NCBI GenBank assembly: GCA_902469555.1
Contig: CABRDB010000020.1
Location: 1 to 64,000, forward strand
Length of the DNA: 64,000 bases
From: an uncultured Collinsella sp.
Lineage (GTDB): Bacteria > Actinomycetota > Coriobacteriia > Coriobacteriales > Coriobacteriaceae
Direction of reading: 5' to 3'
The notes beneath the pieces are model-generated. The model did not search any database and was not told the DNA's origin. It saw only the letters and a list, made by a program, of their open reading frames with translations. Below, in pieces: positions 44,601-54,744 of this stretch. Every line of letters starts with the position of its first letter. Position 1 is the first letter of the stretch. Both the position numbers and the translations under genes were made by a program.

Positions 44601-45329
44601 ATGGCTACCAAGATTAATATCCGCACCCTGCTCGAGGCCGGCTGCCACTTCGGTCACCAGACCCGTCGCTGGAACCCCAAGATGAAGCCGTTCATCTTCG
44701 GTGAGCGCAACGGCATCTACATCCTCGACCTCAAGCAGACCATCCTCGACGCCGACCAGGCCTACACCTTCGTCAAGAACGTCGCCAAGGGTGGCAACGT
44801 GCTGTTCGTCGGCACCAAGAAGCAGGCTCAGGAGGCCGTCAAGAACGCTGCTGAGCGCGCCAACATGCCTTACATCAACCAGCGTTGGCTCGGCGGTATG
44901 CTGACCAACTTCGTCACCATCCGCTCCCGCATCAACCGTATGGAGGAGCTCGAGGCCATGGTCGAGGACGGCCGCATGGCAGTGCTCCCCAAGAAGGAGC
45001 AGGCTGTGATCGGTAAGGAGCTCACCAAGCTCCAGACCAACCTCGGTGGCGCCCGCGACATGAAGGGTCTGCCCCAGGCTCTCTTCGTCATTGACACCAA
45101 GCGCGAGGAGAACGCCATCAAGGAGGCCCAGCGCCTGAACATCCCCGTCGTCGCTCTGATCGACACCAACTCCGATCCCGACGAGGTCGAGTACGGCATC
45201 CCCTGCAACGATGACGCTATCTCCGCTGTCACCCTTATGTGCGAGCTCATGGCTGACGCCTGCCTCGCTGGCTCCGGCAAGGAGCAGGTCTCCGAGGCCG
45301 AGATGGCCGCTGAGCCCAAGGCCGAGTAA
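44601..45329 (+). CDS. rpsB: 30S ribosomal protein S2
   Basis: S2 binds late in small-subunit assembly and is needed for S1 binding. [40 protein letters not shown] and [19 protein letters not shown] are diagnostic. The 242 residues are normal, with a short acidic tail. ATG 44601 follows AGGAGG. tsf follows, as is typical. Confidence 0.98.
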   Translation: MATKINIRTLLEAGCHFGHQTRRWNPKMKPFIFGERNGIYILDLKQTILDADQAYTFVKNVAKGGNVLFVGTKKQAQEAVKNAAERANMPYINQRWLGGMLTNFVTIRSRINRMEELEAMVEDGRMAVLPKKEQAVIGKELTKLQTNLGGARDMKGLPQALFVIDTKREENAIKEAQRLNIPVVALIDTNSDPDEVEYGIPCNDDAISAVTLMCELMADACLAGSGKEQVSEAEMAAEPKAE

Positions 45330-45374
45330 ATCAGTCTTAGTTAATTCTTTTTCATCTCTTTGAAAGGAACCACA

Positions 45375-46244
45375 ATGGCCCAGATTACCGCCGCTATGGT
45401 CAAGCAGCTCCGCGAGATGACCGACTCCCCGATGATGGAGTGCAAGAAGGCTCTCGTCGAGGCTGACGGCGACATGGACGCCGCTGTCGACGTTCTGCGT
45501 AAGAACGGCCTTGCCAAGGCTGCCAAGAAGGCTGGCCGTGAGACCAACGAGGGCGCTGTCGCCGCGTTCGTCTCCGAGGATGGCAAGACCGGCGCTCTGC
45601 TCGAGCTCTCCTGCGAGACCGACTTCGTTGGCTCCAACGCCAAGTTCACCGGCTTTGCTTCCAAGGTCGCTGAGGTTGTCGCTACCACCGAGCCTGCCGA
45701 CGTCGACGCTCTGCTCGAGAAGCCGATGGGCGAGGAGACCGTTTCCTCCGAGCTCACCGAGATGATTCACATCATGGGCGAGAACATGAAGATCTCCCGC
45801 TTCGCCGCCCGTAAGGCCGAGAACGGCGCTCTCGCTTCTTACATCCACATGGGTGGTAAGATCGGCGTCCTCGTCGAGTTTGCTTTCGAGAAGGCCGAGA
45901 CCGCTCAGGCTGAGTCCTTCAAGACCTTCGCTCACGACGTTGCCCTTCAGGTTGCTGCCGTCGCCCCGATCTGCGCTACCCGCGATCAGGTTCCGGCCGA
46001 GACCGTCGAGCACGAGAAGCAGATCTACATGGCTCAGGCTGCCGAGTCCGGCAAGCCCGAGGCTATCCAGGAGAAGATGGCTGTCGGCCGTCTGGAGAAG
46101 TTCTACAAGCAGTCCGTGCTCACCGAGCAGGAGTTCATCAAGGACAGCTCCCTCACCATCAAGAAGTACGCTGAGCAGGTCTCCAAGGAGCTCGGCGACA
46201 CCATTACCGTCGTTGCCTTTGACCGTCTGGTCCGTGGCGAGTAA
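45375..46244 (+). CDS. tsf: Translation elongation factor Ts
   Basis: EF-Ts recycles EF-Tu by nucleotide exchange. The N-terminal UBA-like domain (VKQLREMTDSPMMECKKAL) and the core signature ELSCETDFVGSNAKF are clear. The 289 residues are normal. ATG 45375 follows AAAGGAA; an in-frame ATG at 45360 precedes that site. Confidence 0.98.
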   Translation: MAQITAAMVKQLREMTDSPMMECKKALVEADGDMDAAVDVLRKNGLAKAAKKAGRETNEGAVAAFVSEDGKTGALLELSCETDFVGSNAKFTGFASKVAEVVATTEPADVDALLEKPMGEETVSSELTEMIHIMGENMKISRFAARKAENGALASYIHMGGKIGVLVEFAFEKAETAQAESFKTFAHDVALQVAAVAPICATRDQVPAETVEHEKQIYMAQAAESGKPEAIQEKMAVGRLEKFYKQSVLTEQEFIKDSSLTIKKYAEQVSKELGDTITVVAFDRLVRGE

Positions 46245-46267
46245 ATAAGCTCTTGTAGCTGGTAATG

Positions 46268-46302
46268 AGCAGGCTGTGGGTTTTACTCACAGCCTGCTTT
46301 TT
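46268..46302 (+). terminator. Rho-independent terminator after tsf
   Basis: AGCAGGCTGTG and CACAGCCTGCT form a perfect 11-bp stem followed by TTTTTC. Confidence 0.9.
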
Positions 46303-46362
46303 CATGGCTCTTCGTAGAGCCTTTGATAGAATGTTGAGAGTTCAATCTAAAGGAGGATCGCT

Positions 46363-47085
46363 TTGTCCGACATCCGATATAAACGCGTGCTTCTTAAGCT
46401 TTCCGGCGAAGCACTGATGGGCGACGGCCAATATGGCATCGACCCCAAGGTTACCGACCATCTTGCCAAGCAGGTCAAGGAGCTGCTCGCCGTTGGCCAT
46501 GAGGTGGGCGTCGTTGTCGGCGGCGGCAATATTTTCCGCGGCATGGCCGGCGCTGCCGGTGGCATGGAGCGTGCTCAGGCCGACTACATGGGCATGCTGG
46601 CAACCGTTATGAACGCGCTCGCCCTGCAGGATGCCTTCGAGCATAACGATGTTCCCTGCCGCGTGATGAGCGCTATCCAGATGAACGAGATCTGCGAGCC
46701 CTATATTCGCCGTCGCGCCATCAACCACCTTTCCAAGGGCAATGTCGTTATTTTTGCCGCCGGTTCGGGCAATCCGTACTTTACGACCGACACCGCCGCG
46801 GCTCTTCGTGCGTGCGAGATCGGCGCCGAGATTTTGATTAAAGCCACCAAGGTTGACGGCATCTACGACAAGGATCCCGTCAAGTGCGCCGATGCCGTCC
46901 GTTTTGACAAGATTACCTATCACGAGGTTCTCGTCCGCGGTCTGCAGGTTATGGATTCCACGGCTACGGCCCTGTGCCAGGATAACCGTATGCCGATTTT
47001 GGTCCTCAACATCGATGGCGAGGACACCGTCAAGCGCGCGCTTTCGGGTGAGCCCGTCGGCACGCTCGTCTATCAGGAGGATTAA
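46363..47085 (+). CDS. pyrH: Uridylate kinase
   Basis: PyrH phosphorylates UMP to UDP. The amino-acid-kinase fold begins [12 protein letters not shown] and has [21 protein letters not shown] and the family's TATAL region. The 240 residues are normal. The start is TTG 46363 with AAAGGAGG upstream. A TAGAAT -10-like box is at 46327-46332, without a good -35. frr follows after 2 nt. Confidence 0.97.
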   Translation: MSDIRYKRVLLKLSGEALMGDGQYGIDPKVTDHLAKQVKELLAVGHEVGVVVGGGNIFRGMAGAAGGMERAQADYMGMLATVMNALALQDAFEHNDVPCRVMSAIQMNEICEPYIRRRAINHLSKGNVVIFAAGSGNPYFTTDTAAALRACEIGAEILIKATKVDGIYDKDPVKCADAVRFDKITYHEVLVRGLQVMDSTATALCQDNRMPILVLNIDGEDTVKRALSGEPVGTLVYQED

Positions 47086-47087
47086 GC

Positions 47088-47624
47088 ATGGCAGAGAACA
47101 TTACCGCCCACATGGACAAGTCGCTCGAGTCCCTCAAGCATAACTTCTCCAAGGTCCGTACCGGCCGAGCCAACGCTAACATTCTGTCCGACATCACCGT
47201 CGATTATTACGGTGTTCCTACGCCGGTCACGCAGGTTGCCGCCGTAAAGACCCCCGAGGCCCACATGCTGCTCATCGAGCCGTGGGACAAGGCACTCATC
47301 AATGCTATCGTCAAGGCCATCGGCGCTTCCGATCTGGGTATTACCCCCAACTCCGATGGCACCGTCGTTCGTCTGCCGTTCCCGGCTCCCACCGAGGAGC
47401 GCCGTCGCGAGCTCGTCAAGGAGTGCCGCGAGTACGCCGAGCAGGCCAAGGTGTCTATCCGTAACATCCGTCGCGACTTCAACAACAAGCTCGAGCGCGA
47501 TGAGGAACTCACCGAGGACGATGTCCGTCGCGAGCAGGCCAAGGTCCAGAAGCACACCGATGAGTATGTCGCCAAGGTCGAGGAGCTTCTGAAGGAAAAA
47601 GAAGCCGAGGTCATGGAGATCTAA
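47088..47624 (+). CDS. frr: Ribosome recycling factor
   Basis: RRF splits post-termination ribosomes with EF-G. The start MDKSLESLKHNFSKVRTGRAN and YYGVPTPVTQVA match, with the C-terminal helix ending EELLKEKEAEVMEI. The 178 residues are slightly short but complete. ATG 47088 follows AGGAGG. Confidence 0.97.
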   Translation: MAENITAHMDKSLESLKHNFSKVRTGRANANILSDITVDYYGVPTPVTQVAAVKTPEAHMLLIEPWDKALINAIVKAIGASDLGITPNSDGTVVRLPFPAPTEERRRELVKECREYAEQAKVSIRNIRRDFNNKLERDEELTEDDVRREQAKVQKHTDEYVAKVEELLKEKEAEVMEI

Positions 47625-47625
47625 G

Positions 47626-48420
47626 GTGCAATACGACGAGCATAAACTGGTCGAGTACTTTGCCGACGCCCCTGCGGGCGTCGGTTTTTCCGACCTTGAC
47701 CTCAATAACATTCCGCACCATATCTCGTGCATCATGGACGGCAACGGTCGTTGGGCCACGTCGCGCGGTCTTGCGCGCACTGAGGGCCACAAGGCGGGTA
47801 TCGTCTCCCTTCGCGAGATTATTACCGCCTGCGTGCGTCTGGGCGTCGACGTGCTTTCGGCCTATGCTTTTTCTACCGAAAACTGGAACCGCCCGCAGCA
47901 CGAGGTCAACGTCTTGATGCACCTGTTTGCCAAGACGTTTATCGACGAGCTGCCGCTTCTGAAGCGCGAAAACGTGCGCGTTGTCTTTTTGGGTGACATT
48001 TCTGCGCTGCCCAAGAAGACCCGCGACGTTTTTGAACGCGGTCTTGCCGAGTGCGCCAATCACACCGGCATGACGTTGGCGCTTGCCGTCAACTACGGCG
48101 CGCGTGCCGAGATTACCCGCGCTGTCCGTCAGATCGCACTCGACGCTGCCGCCGGTAAGATCGATCCTGCAGCAATTGATGACGACATGGTGGCTTCCCA
48201 CCTCTATACCGCCGGCCTTTCCGATCCTGAGCTTGTGATTCGCACTTCCGGTGAGCTGCGCCTTTCGAATTATCTGCTGTGGCAGGTGGCTTATTCCGAA
48301 TTCTACGTCACCGATACCTATTGGCCCGACTTTGATCGTTGGGGCCTTGTCGACGCCATTTTGGCCTATCAGGGCCGTGACCGTAGGTTTGGTGGTCTGA
48401 GCAAGACCGAGGAGGCTTAA
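47626..48420 (+). CDS. uppS: Isoprenyl transferase (undecaprenyl diphosphate synthase)
   Basis: UppS elongates farnesyl-PP to the C55 carrier lipid of wall synthesis. The catalytic region IMDGNGRWATSRGL, YAFSTENWNRP and RTSGELRLSNYLLWQVAYSE are complete. The 264 residues are normal. The start is GTG 47626, one base after frr. It precedes cdsA and dxr in the common order frr-uppS-cdsA-dxr-rseP-ispG. Confidence 0.96.
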   Translation: MQYDEHKLVEYFADAPAGVGFSDLDLNNIPHHISCIMDGNGRWATSRGLARTEGHKAGIVSLREIITACVRLGVDVLSAYAFSTENWNRPQHEVNVLMHLFAKTFIDELPLLKRENVRVVFLGDISALPKKTRDVFERGLAECANHTGMTLALAVNYGARAEITRAVRQIALDAAAGKIDPAAIDDDMVASHLYTAGLSDPELVIRTSGELRLSNYLLWQVAYSEFYVTDTYWPDFDRWGLVDAILAYQGRDRRFGGLSKTEEA

Positions 48421-48422
48421 TC

Positions 48423-49322
48423 GTGTCCGATCGTCCCAAGGCAACTGCTCCCAAGACATCTGAGCGCAAGGCTGTCGCTGCGGGAGCGCCCGCAGCGAAG
48501 AATGGCACCGGTTCGTGGCTTGCGGGCTTTATTACCCGTGCCGCCGCCGGTATCGTTTACGCCGTTGTCTTTATCCTGTGCCTGGTTTTGGGTATCGTGC
48601 CCACGGCCATCTTTGTTTCTGTCATGAGCGGTCTGTGCTGCTATGAGTTTTTCCGTATGACAAGGCTCGATGGCAAGATGGCTAACGAGCGCATGGGTAT
48701 CGCTGCCGCCGTACTCTTTCCGCTGTCGGCGTTGGGCGATTCTATGTTGCTGAATGCCCTGCTTTTTGCCCTAATGCTCGCTGTGGGCATTTGGTATGTT
48801 TGGTCGCCGCGTACTCGCATTTCTGATGTGGCCGTGACGCTCATGGGTCCCATCTACACTGGCTTTATGCTGTCGGCTATCGTGCTGCTGCGCGATGCCG
48901 TGCCCGGTTTTGCCGGCGCCCTGCTTTCGGTGGGCGTTTGCGCGTCCCTTTGGGTCTCCGATTCGTTTGCCTACATCGTGGGTAGCCGTATCGGCAAACA
49001 CAAGATGGTTCCCAAGATCTCTCCCAAAAAGAGCTGGGAGGGGTTTGTTGGCGGCATCCTGGGCTCAGTTTTGATTTGGCTCATCCTGTGGGCGACGCAC
49101 TTCTACAAACTCAGCCTGCCCTATGCGCTGCTGTGCGGCGTGGTCGTGTCCATTTTGGGCGTTATCGGCGACCTTATCGAGTCGCGCATCAAGCGTGGCG
49201 TGGGTGTCAAGGATTCCGGCAACCTTATCCCGGGCCATGGCGGCATGCTCGACCGTAGCGACTCGCTTATCTTTGGCTGCATTACCGCGCAGCTGCTTTT
49301 GATGATCGGGGGCGTGCTGTAA
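48423..49322 (+). CDS. cdsA: Phosphatidate cytidylyltransferase
   Basis: CdsA makes CDP-diacylglycerol for phospholipid synthesis. The polytopic protein has about seven hydrophobic segments and the C-terminal signature GVKDSGNLIPGHGGMLDRSD. The first 30 residues are an Ala/Lys-rich cytosolic stretch. The 299 residues are normal. It starts at GTG 48423 behind GAGGAGG. Confidence 0.95.
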   Translation: MSDRPKATAPKTSERKAVAAGAPAAKNGTGSWLAGFITRAAAGIVYAVVFILCLVLGIVPTAIFVSVMSGLCCYEFFRMTRLDGKMANERMGIAAAVLFPLSALGDSMLLNALLFALMLAVGIWYVWSPRTRISDVAVTLMGPIYTGFMLSAIVLLRDAVPGFAGALLSVGVCASLWVSDSFAYIVGSRIGKHKMVPKISPKKSWEGFVGGILGSVLIWLILWATHFYKLSLPYALLCGVVVSILGVIGDLIESRIKRGVGVKDSGNLIPGHGGMLDRSDSLIFGCITAQLLLMIGGVL

Positions 49323-50509
49323 TGTCATTCCAGACGACGTATGGCCCCGATGGACGCCTCCGTGTTGCCATCCTGGGTTGTACGGGCTCCATCGGCACCC
49401 AGGCGCTCGATGTGTGCCGCCAGCATGCCGATCGCCTGCAGGTGACGGCGCTGTCCGTTAACTCCAGTACCTCCGAGCTTGTTGCCGCTGCCCGCGAGTT
49501 CTCGGTTTCGGCGGTTGCCGTGGCCGATGTCGCTCATGGCGATGACGCCGTGCTGCAGGAGTTGCCCGAGGGAACGAAGCTCGGCGTTGGCGCGCAGGCG
49601 GTTTGCGAGCTCGCGCGTCGCGACGATGTCGACTGCGTGCTTGTCGCTATTGTGGGCGCCGCCGGTCTCGAGGCGAGCCATGCGGCCTTGACCTCGAATA
49701 AGCGTCTTGCCCTTGCCAACAAGGAGTCCCTCGTCGTCGGTGGCGACTTGCTTATGCCGTTGGCGCAACCGGGCCAGCTTATTCCAGTCGACTCTGAGCA
49801 CTCCGCCATCTACCAGTGCTATCTGGGGGAGGACCCGCGCGAGGCTCATTGTATTTGGCTCACCTGCTCGGGCGGTCCGTTCTTTGGCCGCACACGCGAC
49901 GATCTCGATTGCGTGACGCGTGCCGATGCCCTCGCACATCCCACGTGGGCCATGGGTGCCAAGATCACCATCGACTCCGCCACCCTTATGAACAAGGGCC
50001 TGGAGCGTATTGAGGCCATGCATCTGTTTAACTGCGACCTCGATTTCATTAACGTGGTCGTGCAGCGTCAGTCCAAGATTCACTCTATGGTCGAGTTCGC
50101 CGACGGCTCTGTGATGGCGCATCTCGGTGCTTCCGACATGCGTATTCCCATCCAGTTCGCGTTCTCGTATCCCGAGCGTTGGGATACCCCGGCGCCTCGT
50201 ATCGATTTCCGCGAGCTGGGGCAGCTCACGTTTGATGCTGCCGACATGGATACCTTCCGCTGTCTGGCACTGGCCGAGCGTGCCGGCAAGACGGGTGGCA
50301 CTATGCCGTGCGTGCTCAATGCCGCCAACGAGGTCGCCGTTGATGCCTTCCTGCACGATGGCTGCAGCTTTACCGATATCGATCGCATTGTGGAATCCTG
50401 CATGGATGCCCACGATATGCAGGCGGTCGATTCGTTTGAGCAGCTTCGCGACATTGACGCGTGGGCGCGTGAAAAAGCTGCGCAGGTGCTCGCCGCAACC
50501 CGTTCCTAA
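49322..50509 (+). CDS. dxr: 1-deoxy-D-xylulose 5-phosphate reductoisomerase
   Basis: DXR is the first committed enzyme of the MEP isoprenoid pathway. It has the NADPH motif ILGCTGSIGTQALDV and LANKESLVVGG, the metal site around PVDSEHSAIYQC, and TIDSATLMNKGLE. The 395 residues are normal. ATG 49322 overlaps the last base of the cdsA stop. Confidence 0.96.
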   Translation: MSFQTTYGPDGRLRVAILGCTGSIGTQALDVCRQHADRLQVTALSVNSSTSELVAAAREFSVSAVAVADVAHGDDAVLQELPEGTKLGVGAQAVCELARRDDVDCVLVAIVGAAGLEASHAALTSNKRLALANKESLVVGGDLLMPLAQPGQLIPVDSEHSAIYQCYLGEDPREAHCIWLTCSGGPFFGRTRDDLDCVTRADALAHPTWAMGAKITIDSATLMNKGLERIEAMHLFNCDLDFINVVVQRQSKIHSMVEFADGSVMAHLGASDMRIPIQFAFSYPERWDTPAPRIDFRELGQLTFDAADMDTFRCLALAERAGKTGGTMPCVLNAANEVAVDAFLHDGCSFTDIDRIVESCMDAHDMQAVDSFEQLRDIDAWAREKAAQVLAATRS

Positions 50510-50534
50510 CCCATAAGGATTGCTTTTTCGTTTT

Positions 50535-51896
50535 ATGGATACTGTTCTGAGCGTTCTTTCATCGGTCTTTTGGGGCCTGCTGATGCTTTCCGTCCTCGTG
50601 TTTTTGCACGAGGGCGGCCACTTTTTGGCGGCGCGTGCCTGCGGCGTCCGTGTGACCGAGTTCTTTTTGGGCCTGCCGTGCCGCTTTGACATCCATTACA
50701 CGTCGCGTCGCATTGGAACCAAGTTTGGCGTGACCCCGCTGCTGCTGGGTGGCTACGCTGCCATTTGCGGTATGGATCCGACCGATGTCTCGTGCGCCGA
50801 TCGCGTGCTCGCGGCTATCTACCGTCATGGTCACGTGACCGTGGCCGACCTTGCTGTCGAGCTCGAGCTTTCCGAGGAGGATGTGCTCGAGGCTTGTGCT
50901 CTGTTGCTGGGCTGGGGCTCCATCGCACCTTGGTATGAGGAAGGGGAGAAGCCCTTACCGAGCTACTATCCCACCAAGTATCAGACGCTGCCGCGAGACG
51001 CGGCGGGCTACACCACCTTTGACGGCCGCCGGTTCGATCGAGAGCATGCGACTGCCGAGGGCGATGTGTGGGAGCTGCCGTGCGGCGAGGCTGATTTCTT
51101 GGCGCAAGAGCGCTCGCACACTTATCTTGGCCAGGGTTTTCTCAAGCGCGCCTTTATGCTGCTCGCGGGCATTCTCGTCAATATCTTGACGGGCTTTTTG
51201 CTGCTTATGAGCATCTACTCTATTGCGGGTGTCACCGTGCCGATGGATACCAACGTGATCGGTCAGGTTGACGAGGGGTCTATTGCCGCCAAGGCGGGTA
51301 TCGAGGGCGGCGACGCGATCCTTTCGGTCGACGGTGTCTCATGTTCCACTTGGATGGACGTCTACGATGCTATCGGCAAGGCTGCCGGTAAGGACGATAT
51401 CGCCATCGAGTACGAGCGTGACGGCAAGCAGCATTCGACCACGGTTGCGCTCAAAGAGGACGAGCGCCTAGGTGTGTATGCCTCTACGCAGGTGGTCCGT
51501 TTAGACCCCATCACGTCGGCTCGCCTGTCTTTCTCCTATGTCGTGCAGACAGCGGATGGCGTTATTCGCCTACTCCAGCCGCAGCATACGATGGAGATTC
51601 TCGACCAGTCCTCGTCGATCGTGGGCATCAGCGTCATGTCCTCTCAGGCGGCTGCTGCCGGCCCTGCCGCGTTCCTTTCGTTTGCTGCCCTCATCTCGTT
51701 CTCGCTTGGCTTTATGAACCTGCTGCCCATCCCGCCACTCGATGGCGGTAAGCTGGTCATCGAGATCATTCAAAAGATTGCGGGACGCGAGCTTCCGCTC
51801 AAGGTCCAGGCGATTGTGAGCTATGTGGGCATCGCGCTCTTTGCGCTGCTGTTTGTCTATATGCTTCGTTCCGACATCCTTCGATTTATTCTGTAG
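50535..51896 (+). CDS. rseP: Site-2 protease family zinc metalloprotease (RseP/RasP) with an HTH-like insertion
   Basis: RseP enzymes cut membrane-embedded anti-sigma factors and signal-peptide remnants. The zinc site HEGGH (residues 25-29) lies in the first helix. The third metal ligand is in PPLDGGK near the C-terminus, and a PDZ domain spans about 235-310. Unusually, about 110 residues separate GGYAAICGM from the conserved transmembrane AG..VN segment (AGILVN, where AGP..N is usual). They include a predicted helix-turn-helix-like stretch, VTVADLAVELELSEEDVLEA. I start at ATG 50535; a TTG at 50520 is possible. Confidence 0.9.
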   Translation: MDTVLSVLSSVFWGLLMLSVLVFLHEGGHFLAARACGVRVTEFFLGLPCRFDIHYTSRRIGTKFGVTPLLLGGYAAICGMDPTDVSCADRVLAAIYRHGHVTVADLAVELELSEEDVLEACALLLGWGSIAPWYEEGEKPLPSYYPTKYQTLPRDAAGYTTFDGRRFDREHATAEGDVWELPCGEADFLAQERSHTYLGQGFLKRAFMLLAGILVNILTGFLLLMSIYSIAGVTVPMDTNVIGQVDEGSIAAKAGIEGGDAILSVDGVSCSTWMDVYDAIGKAAGKDDIAIEYERDGKQHSTTVALKEDERLGVYASTQVVRLDPITSARLSFSYVVQTADGVIRLLQPQHTMEILDQSSSIVGISVMSSQAAAAGPAAFLSFAALISFSLGFMNLLPIPPLDGGKLVIEIIQKIAGRELPLKVQAIVSYVGIALFALLFVYMLRSDILRFIL

Positions 51897-51909
51897 GGGA
51901 GTGTTTGGA

Positions 51910-52992
51910 TTGTCTTTATCCCATCCTTTGCCGCGCGAACTGACGCGCCCCGTGCATGTGGGCGGCGTACAGATCGGTGGCGGCGCGCCGGTGGTGGTTC
52001 AATCGATGACCTGCACCGATACCGCTGATGCCCAGGCAACGCTTGCGCAAGTGTGCGCGTTGGCGCAGGCTGGCTGCGATATCGTGCGTGTGAGCGTGCC
52101 CACTGAGGCCGCGCTTGAGGGTTTCCGCACCATCTGTGCCGAGTCTCCGGTGCCGATCGTCGCCGATATCCACTTTAACCATAAGCTTGCCATTGGTGCC
52201 GTTGAGGCCGGTGCTGCCAAGCTGCGCATCAATCCCGGCAATATCGGCGATTGGGCCAAGGTTGACGCGGTGATCGATGCTGCGGGTGCAGCGGGCTGTG
52301 CGATTCGTATCGGCGTCAATGCCGGTTCGCTTGAGCAGGATATCGCCGAGCGCGATGACCTCACGCAGCCCGAAAAGCTCGTGATGTCGAGCGAGCGCTT
52401 TGTGCAGCATTTTGAGGACCGCGGGTTTAACAACATTGTGCTTTCCGCCAAGGCCCATAGCGTGCAAACGACGCTCGATACCTATCGAGCCTTGTCGCGT
52501 GAGATTCCTCACGTTCCGCTTCACCTGGGCGTAACCGAGGCGGGTACCAAGCTTCAGGGCACCATTAAGAGCTCGGTGGGCCTTGGTATTCTGCTGTCTG
52601 AGGGTATTGGTGACACCATGCGCGTCTCTCTCACGGCCGATCCGGTTGAGGAGTCTCCGGTTGCCTGGGGTATTCTGCAGTCGCTGGGCCTGCGTCGCCG
52701 TGGCCCCGAGATTGTCTCGTGCCCCACGTGCGCCCGCTGCCAGGTTAACCTCATTCCCATCGCCGAGGAGGTCACCGAGCGGCTTAAGAACTACTCCGCG
52801 CCGCTTTCTATCGCTGTGATGGGATGTGCCGTTAATGGCCCCGGTGAGGCTTCTGATGCCGACCTGGGCGTTGCTTGCGGACGTGGTCAGGCCTTGCTCT
52901 TTTCGCATGGCCAGATCATTGGTAAAGTAGCTGAGGACCAAATTGTCGACGCGCTTATGGCAGAGGTCGACAAACTTATTGAGGAGAAATAA
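51910..52992 (+). CDS. ispG: 4-hydroxy-3-methylbut-2-en-1-yl diphosphate synthase (IspG/GcpE)
   Basis: IspG is a 4Fe-4S enzyme of the MEP pathway, acting downstream of Dxr. VVVQSMTCTDTAD near the N-terminus, VADIHFNHKLA, and the cluster ligands in SCPTCARC and the later Glu of NGPGEASDADLG are present. The 360 residues are normal. I start at TTG 51910, because AGGGGA (51895-51900) is 9 nt upstream; GTG 51901 abuts that site. Confidence 0.95.
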   Translation: MSLSHPLPRELTRPVHVGGVQIGGGAPVVVQSMTCTDTADAQATLAQVCALAQAGCDIVRVSVPTEAALEGFRTICAESPVPIVADIHFNHKLAIGAVEAGAAKLRINPGNIGDWAKVDAVIDAAGAAGCAIRIGVNAGSLEQDIAERDDLTQPEKLVMSSERFVQHFEDRGFNNIVLSAKAHSVQTTLDTYRALSREIPHVPLHLGVTEAGTKLQGTIKSSVGLGILLSEGIGDTMRVSLTADPVEESPVAWGILQSLGLRRRGPEIVSCPTCARCQVNLIPIAEEVTERLKNYSAPLSIAVMGCAVNGPGEASDADLGVACGRGQALLFSHGQIIGKVAEDQIVDALMAEVDKLIEEK

Positions 52993-54714
52993 ATGACCCG
53001 AGCAATGTATATGTCTAAGCTCTATGCGCCGACGCTTAAAGAGGATCCGGCGGACGCTGAGCTCGCCAGCCACCGCCTGCTGCTCCGTGCCGGCATGATC
53101 CGCAAGGAGGCCGCCGGTCTGTATTCCTACCTGCCGCTCGCATGGCGCTCGATTCGCAAGATCGAGAACATCGTGCGCGACGAGATGGATGCCGCCGGTG
53201 CCCAGGAGCTCATGATGCCCATTATGGTCGACGCCGAGCTATGGCGCGAGTCCGGCCGCATCGACGCCTATGGCAAGGAACTCGTGCGCTTCGATGACCG
53301 CCACGGCCGCGAGTTCGTGCTGGGCCCCACGCACGAGGAGACCGTGACCGCCCTGGTTCGCAATGAGCTGCGTTCCTACAAGCAACTGCCCGTTAACCTC
53401 TACCACATCCAGGACAAGTTCCGCGACGAGTTCCGTCCCCGCTTTGGCCTGATGCGCGGTCGCGAGTTCATCATGAAGGACGCCTACAGCTTCTCTGCCA
53501 CGCAGGAGAGTCTGCAGGAGGAGTACGACAAGATGAAGCAGGCCTACGCCAACATCTGCGAGCGCTGCTACATCAAGGCTCTGCCCGTTGTCGCCGACTC
53601 CGGCGAGATCGGTGGCGACACCTCCGTCGAGTACATGGCTTTGGCCGACGCCGGTGAGGCCTCGCTCGTCTACTGCGACGAGTGCGGCTTTGCTGCCGAT
53701 GACGAGGCCGCAAGTACCAAGGTCGTTGTGACCGAGGGTCCTGGCGACGGTACGCTTACCAAGGTCGAGACTCCGGGTATGGGCACCATCGAGGCCGTTG
53801 CAAAGTTCTTCGGCTTCCCCGAGAACGGCACGCGCAAGTCGCTGGCACTCATCGACGCTGAGGGCAAGCCTGTCGTGGCCATCGTTCCGGGCGATCATGA
53901 ACTCAACGACTGCAAGGCCGAGCATGTTTTTGGCAAGGGCTATCGCATGATGACCGACGATGAGCTTCAGGCGAACGGCCTGCACAAGGGCTTTATCGGA
54001 CCGGTCAACCTGCCCGAGGGCATCCGTCTGGTGTGCGACGAGAGCCTGCGCGAGTCCAAGCAGTGGGCCTGCGGTGCCAACGAGGTCGATTATCACTTTA
54101 CCGGTGCCTGCCCCGAGCGTGACTTTACCGTCGACGAGTGGGCCGACCTGGTCACCGTCGTGGCTGGCGATCCTTGCCCGCACTGCGGCAAGCCCCTCTC
54201 CGCTGCTCGCGGTATCGAGGTTTCCCAGGTCTTCCAGCTGGGCACCAAGTACTCCGAGGCCATGGGTGCCACCTTTATGGATGAGGACGGCAAGGAGAAG
54301 CCGCTCATCATGGGTTGTTACGGCGTGGGCGTGTCCCGCTCGCTTGCTGCCGTCGTGGAGCAGCACAACGACGAGCACGGTATCGTCTGGCCGGTCTCCG
54401 TTGCCCCGTACGAGGTCGCGGTGATTCCGCTCGACCCCAAGAAGGAAGAGTGCGCTACCGTCTGCGACCAAATCGTCGAGGGCCTGTGTGCCGAGGGTAT
54501 TGAGGTCGTCGTCGATGATCGTGACGAGCGTCCCGGATTTAAGTTTGCCGACAACGATCTTATGGGCTTCCCGTATCAGGTGGTTCTGGGCAAGCGCGGC
54601 CTTAAGAACGGCACCGTTGAGCTCAAGGACCGTGCCACGGGCGAGCGCGAGGACGTGGCGATTGACGAGGTCGTCGCCAAGGTTGCCGAGCTTGTTAAGG
54701 CGGCCCGCCGTTAA
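52993..54714 (+). CDS. proS: Prolyl-tRNA synthetase (bacterial type)
   Basis: ProS charges tRNA-Pro. Class II motifs are GPTHEETVTALVRNEL, FRDEFRPRFGLMRGREFIMKD (split as motif 2) and GCYGVGVSRSLAAVVEQ. The editing (INS) domain lies between, around GTIEAVAKFFG. The 573 residues are typical of the bacterial form. It begins right after the ispG stop, and the ispG end GAGGAG provides the ribosome-binding site. Confidence 0.97.
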   Translation: MTRAMYMSKLYAPTLKEDPADAELASHRLLLRAGMIRKEAAGLYSYLPLAWRSIRKIENIVRDEMDAAGAQELMMPIMVDAELWRESGRIDAYGKELVRFDDRHGREFVLGPTHEETVTALVRNELRSYKQLPVNLYHIQDKFRDEFRPRFGLMRGREFIMKDAYSFSATQESLQEEYDKMKQAYANICERCYIKALPVVADSGEIGGDTSVEYMALADAGEASLVYCDECGFAADDEAASTKVVVTEGPGDGTLTKVETPGMGTIEAVAKFFGFPENGTRKSLALIDAEGKPVVAIVPGDHELNDCKAEHVFGKGYRMMTDDELQANGLHKGFIGPVNLPEGIRLVCDESLRESKQWACGANEVDYHFTGACPERDFTVDEWADLVTVVAGDPCPHCGKPLSAARGIEVSQVFQLGTKYSEAMGATFMDEDGKEKPLIMGCYGVGVSRSLAAVVEQHNDEHGIVWPVSVAPYEVAVIPLDPKKEECATVCDQIVEGLCAEGIEVVVDDRDERPGFKFADNDLMGFPYQVVLGKRGLKNGTVELKDRATGEREDVAIDEVVAKVAELVKAARR

Positions 54715-54744
54715 TCGACGATTTCGCTTGTAGTTCGATATACG

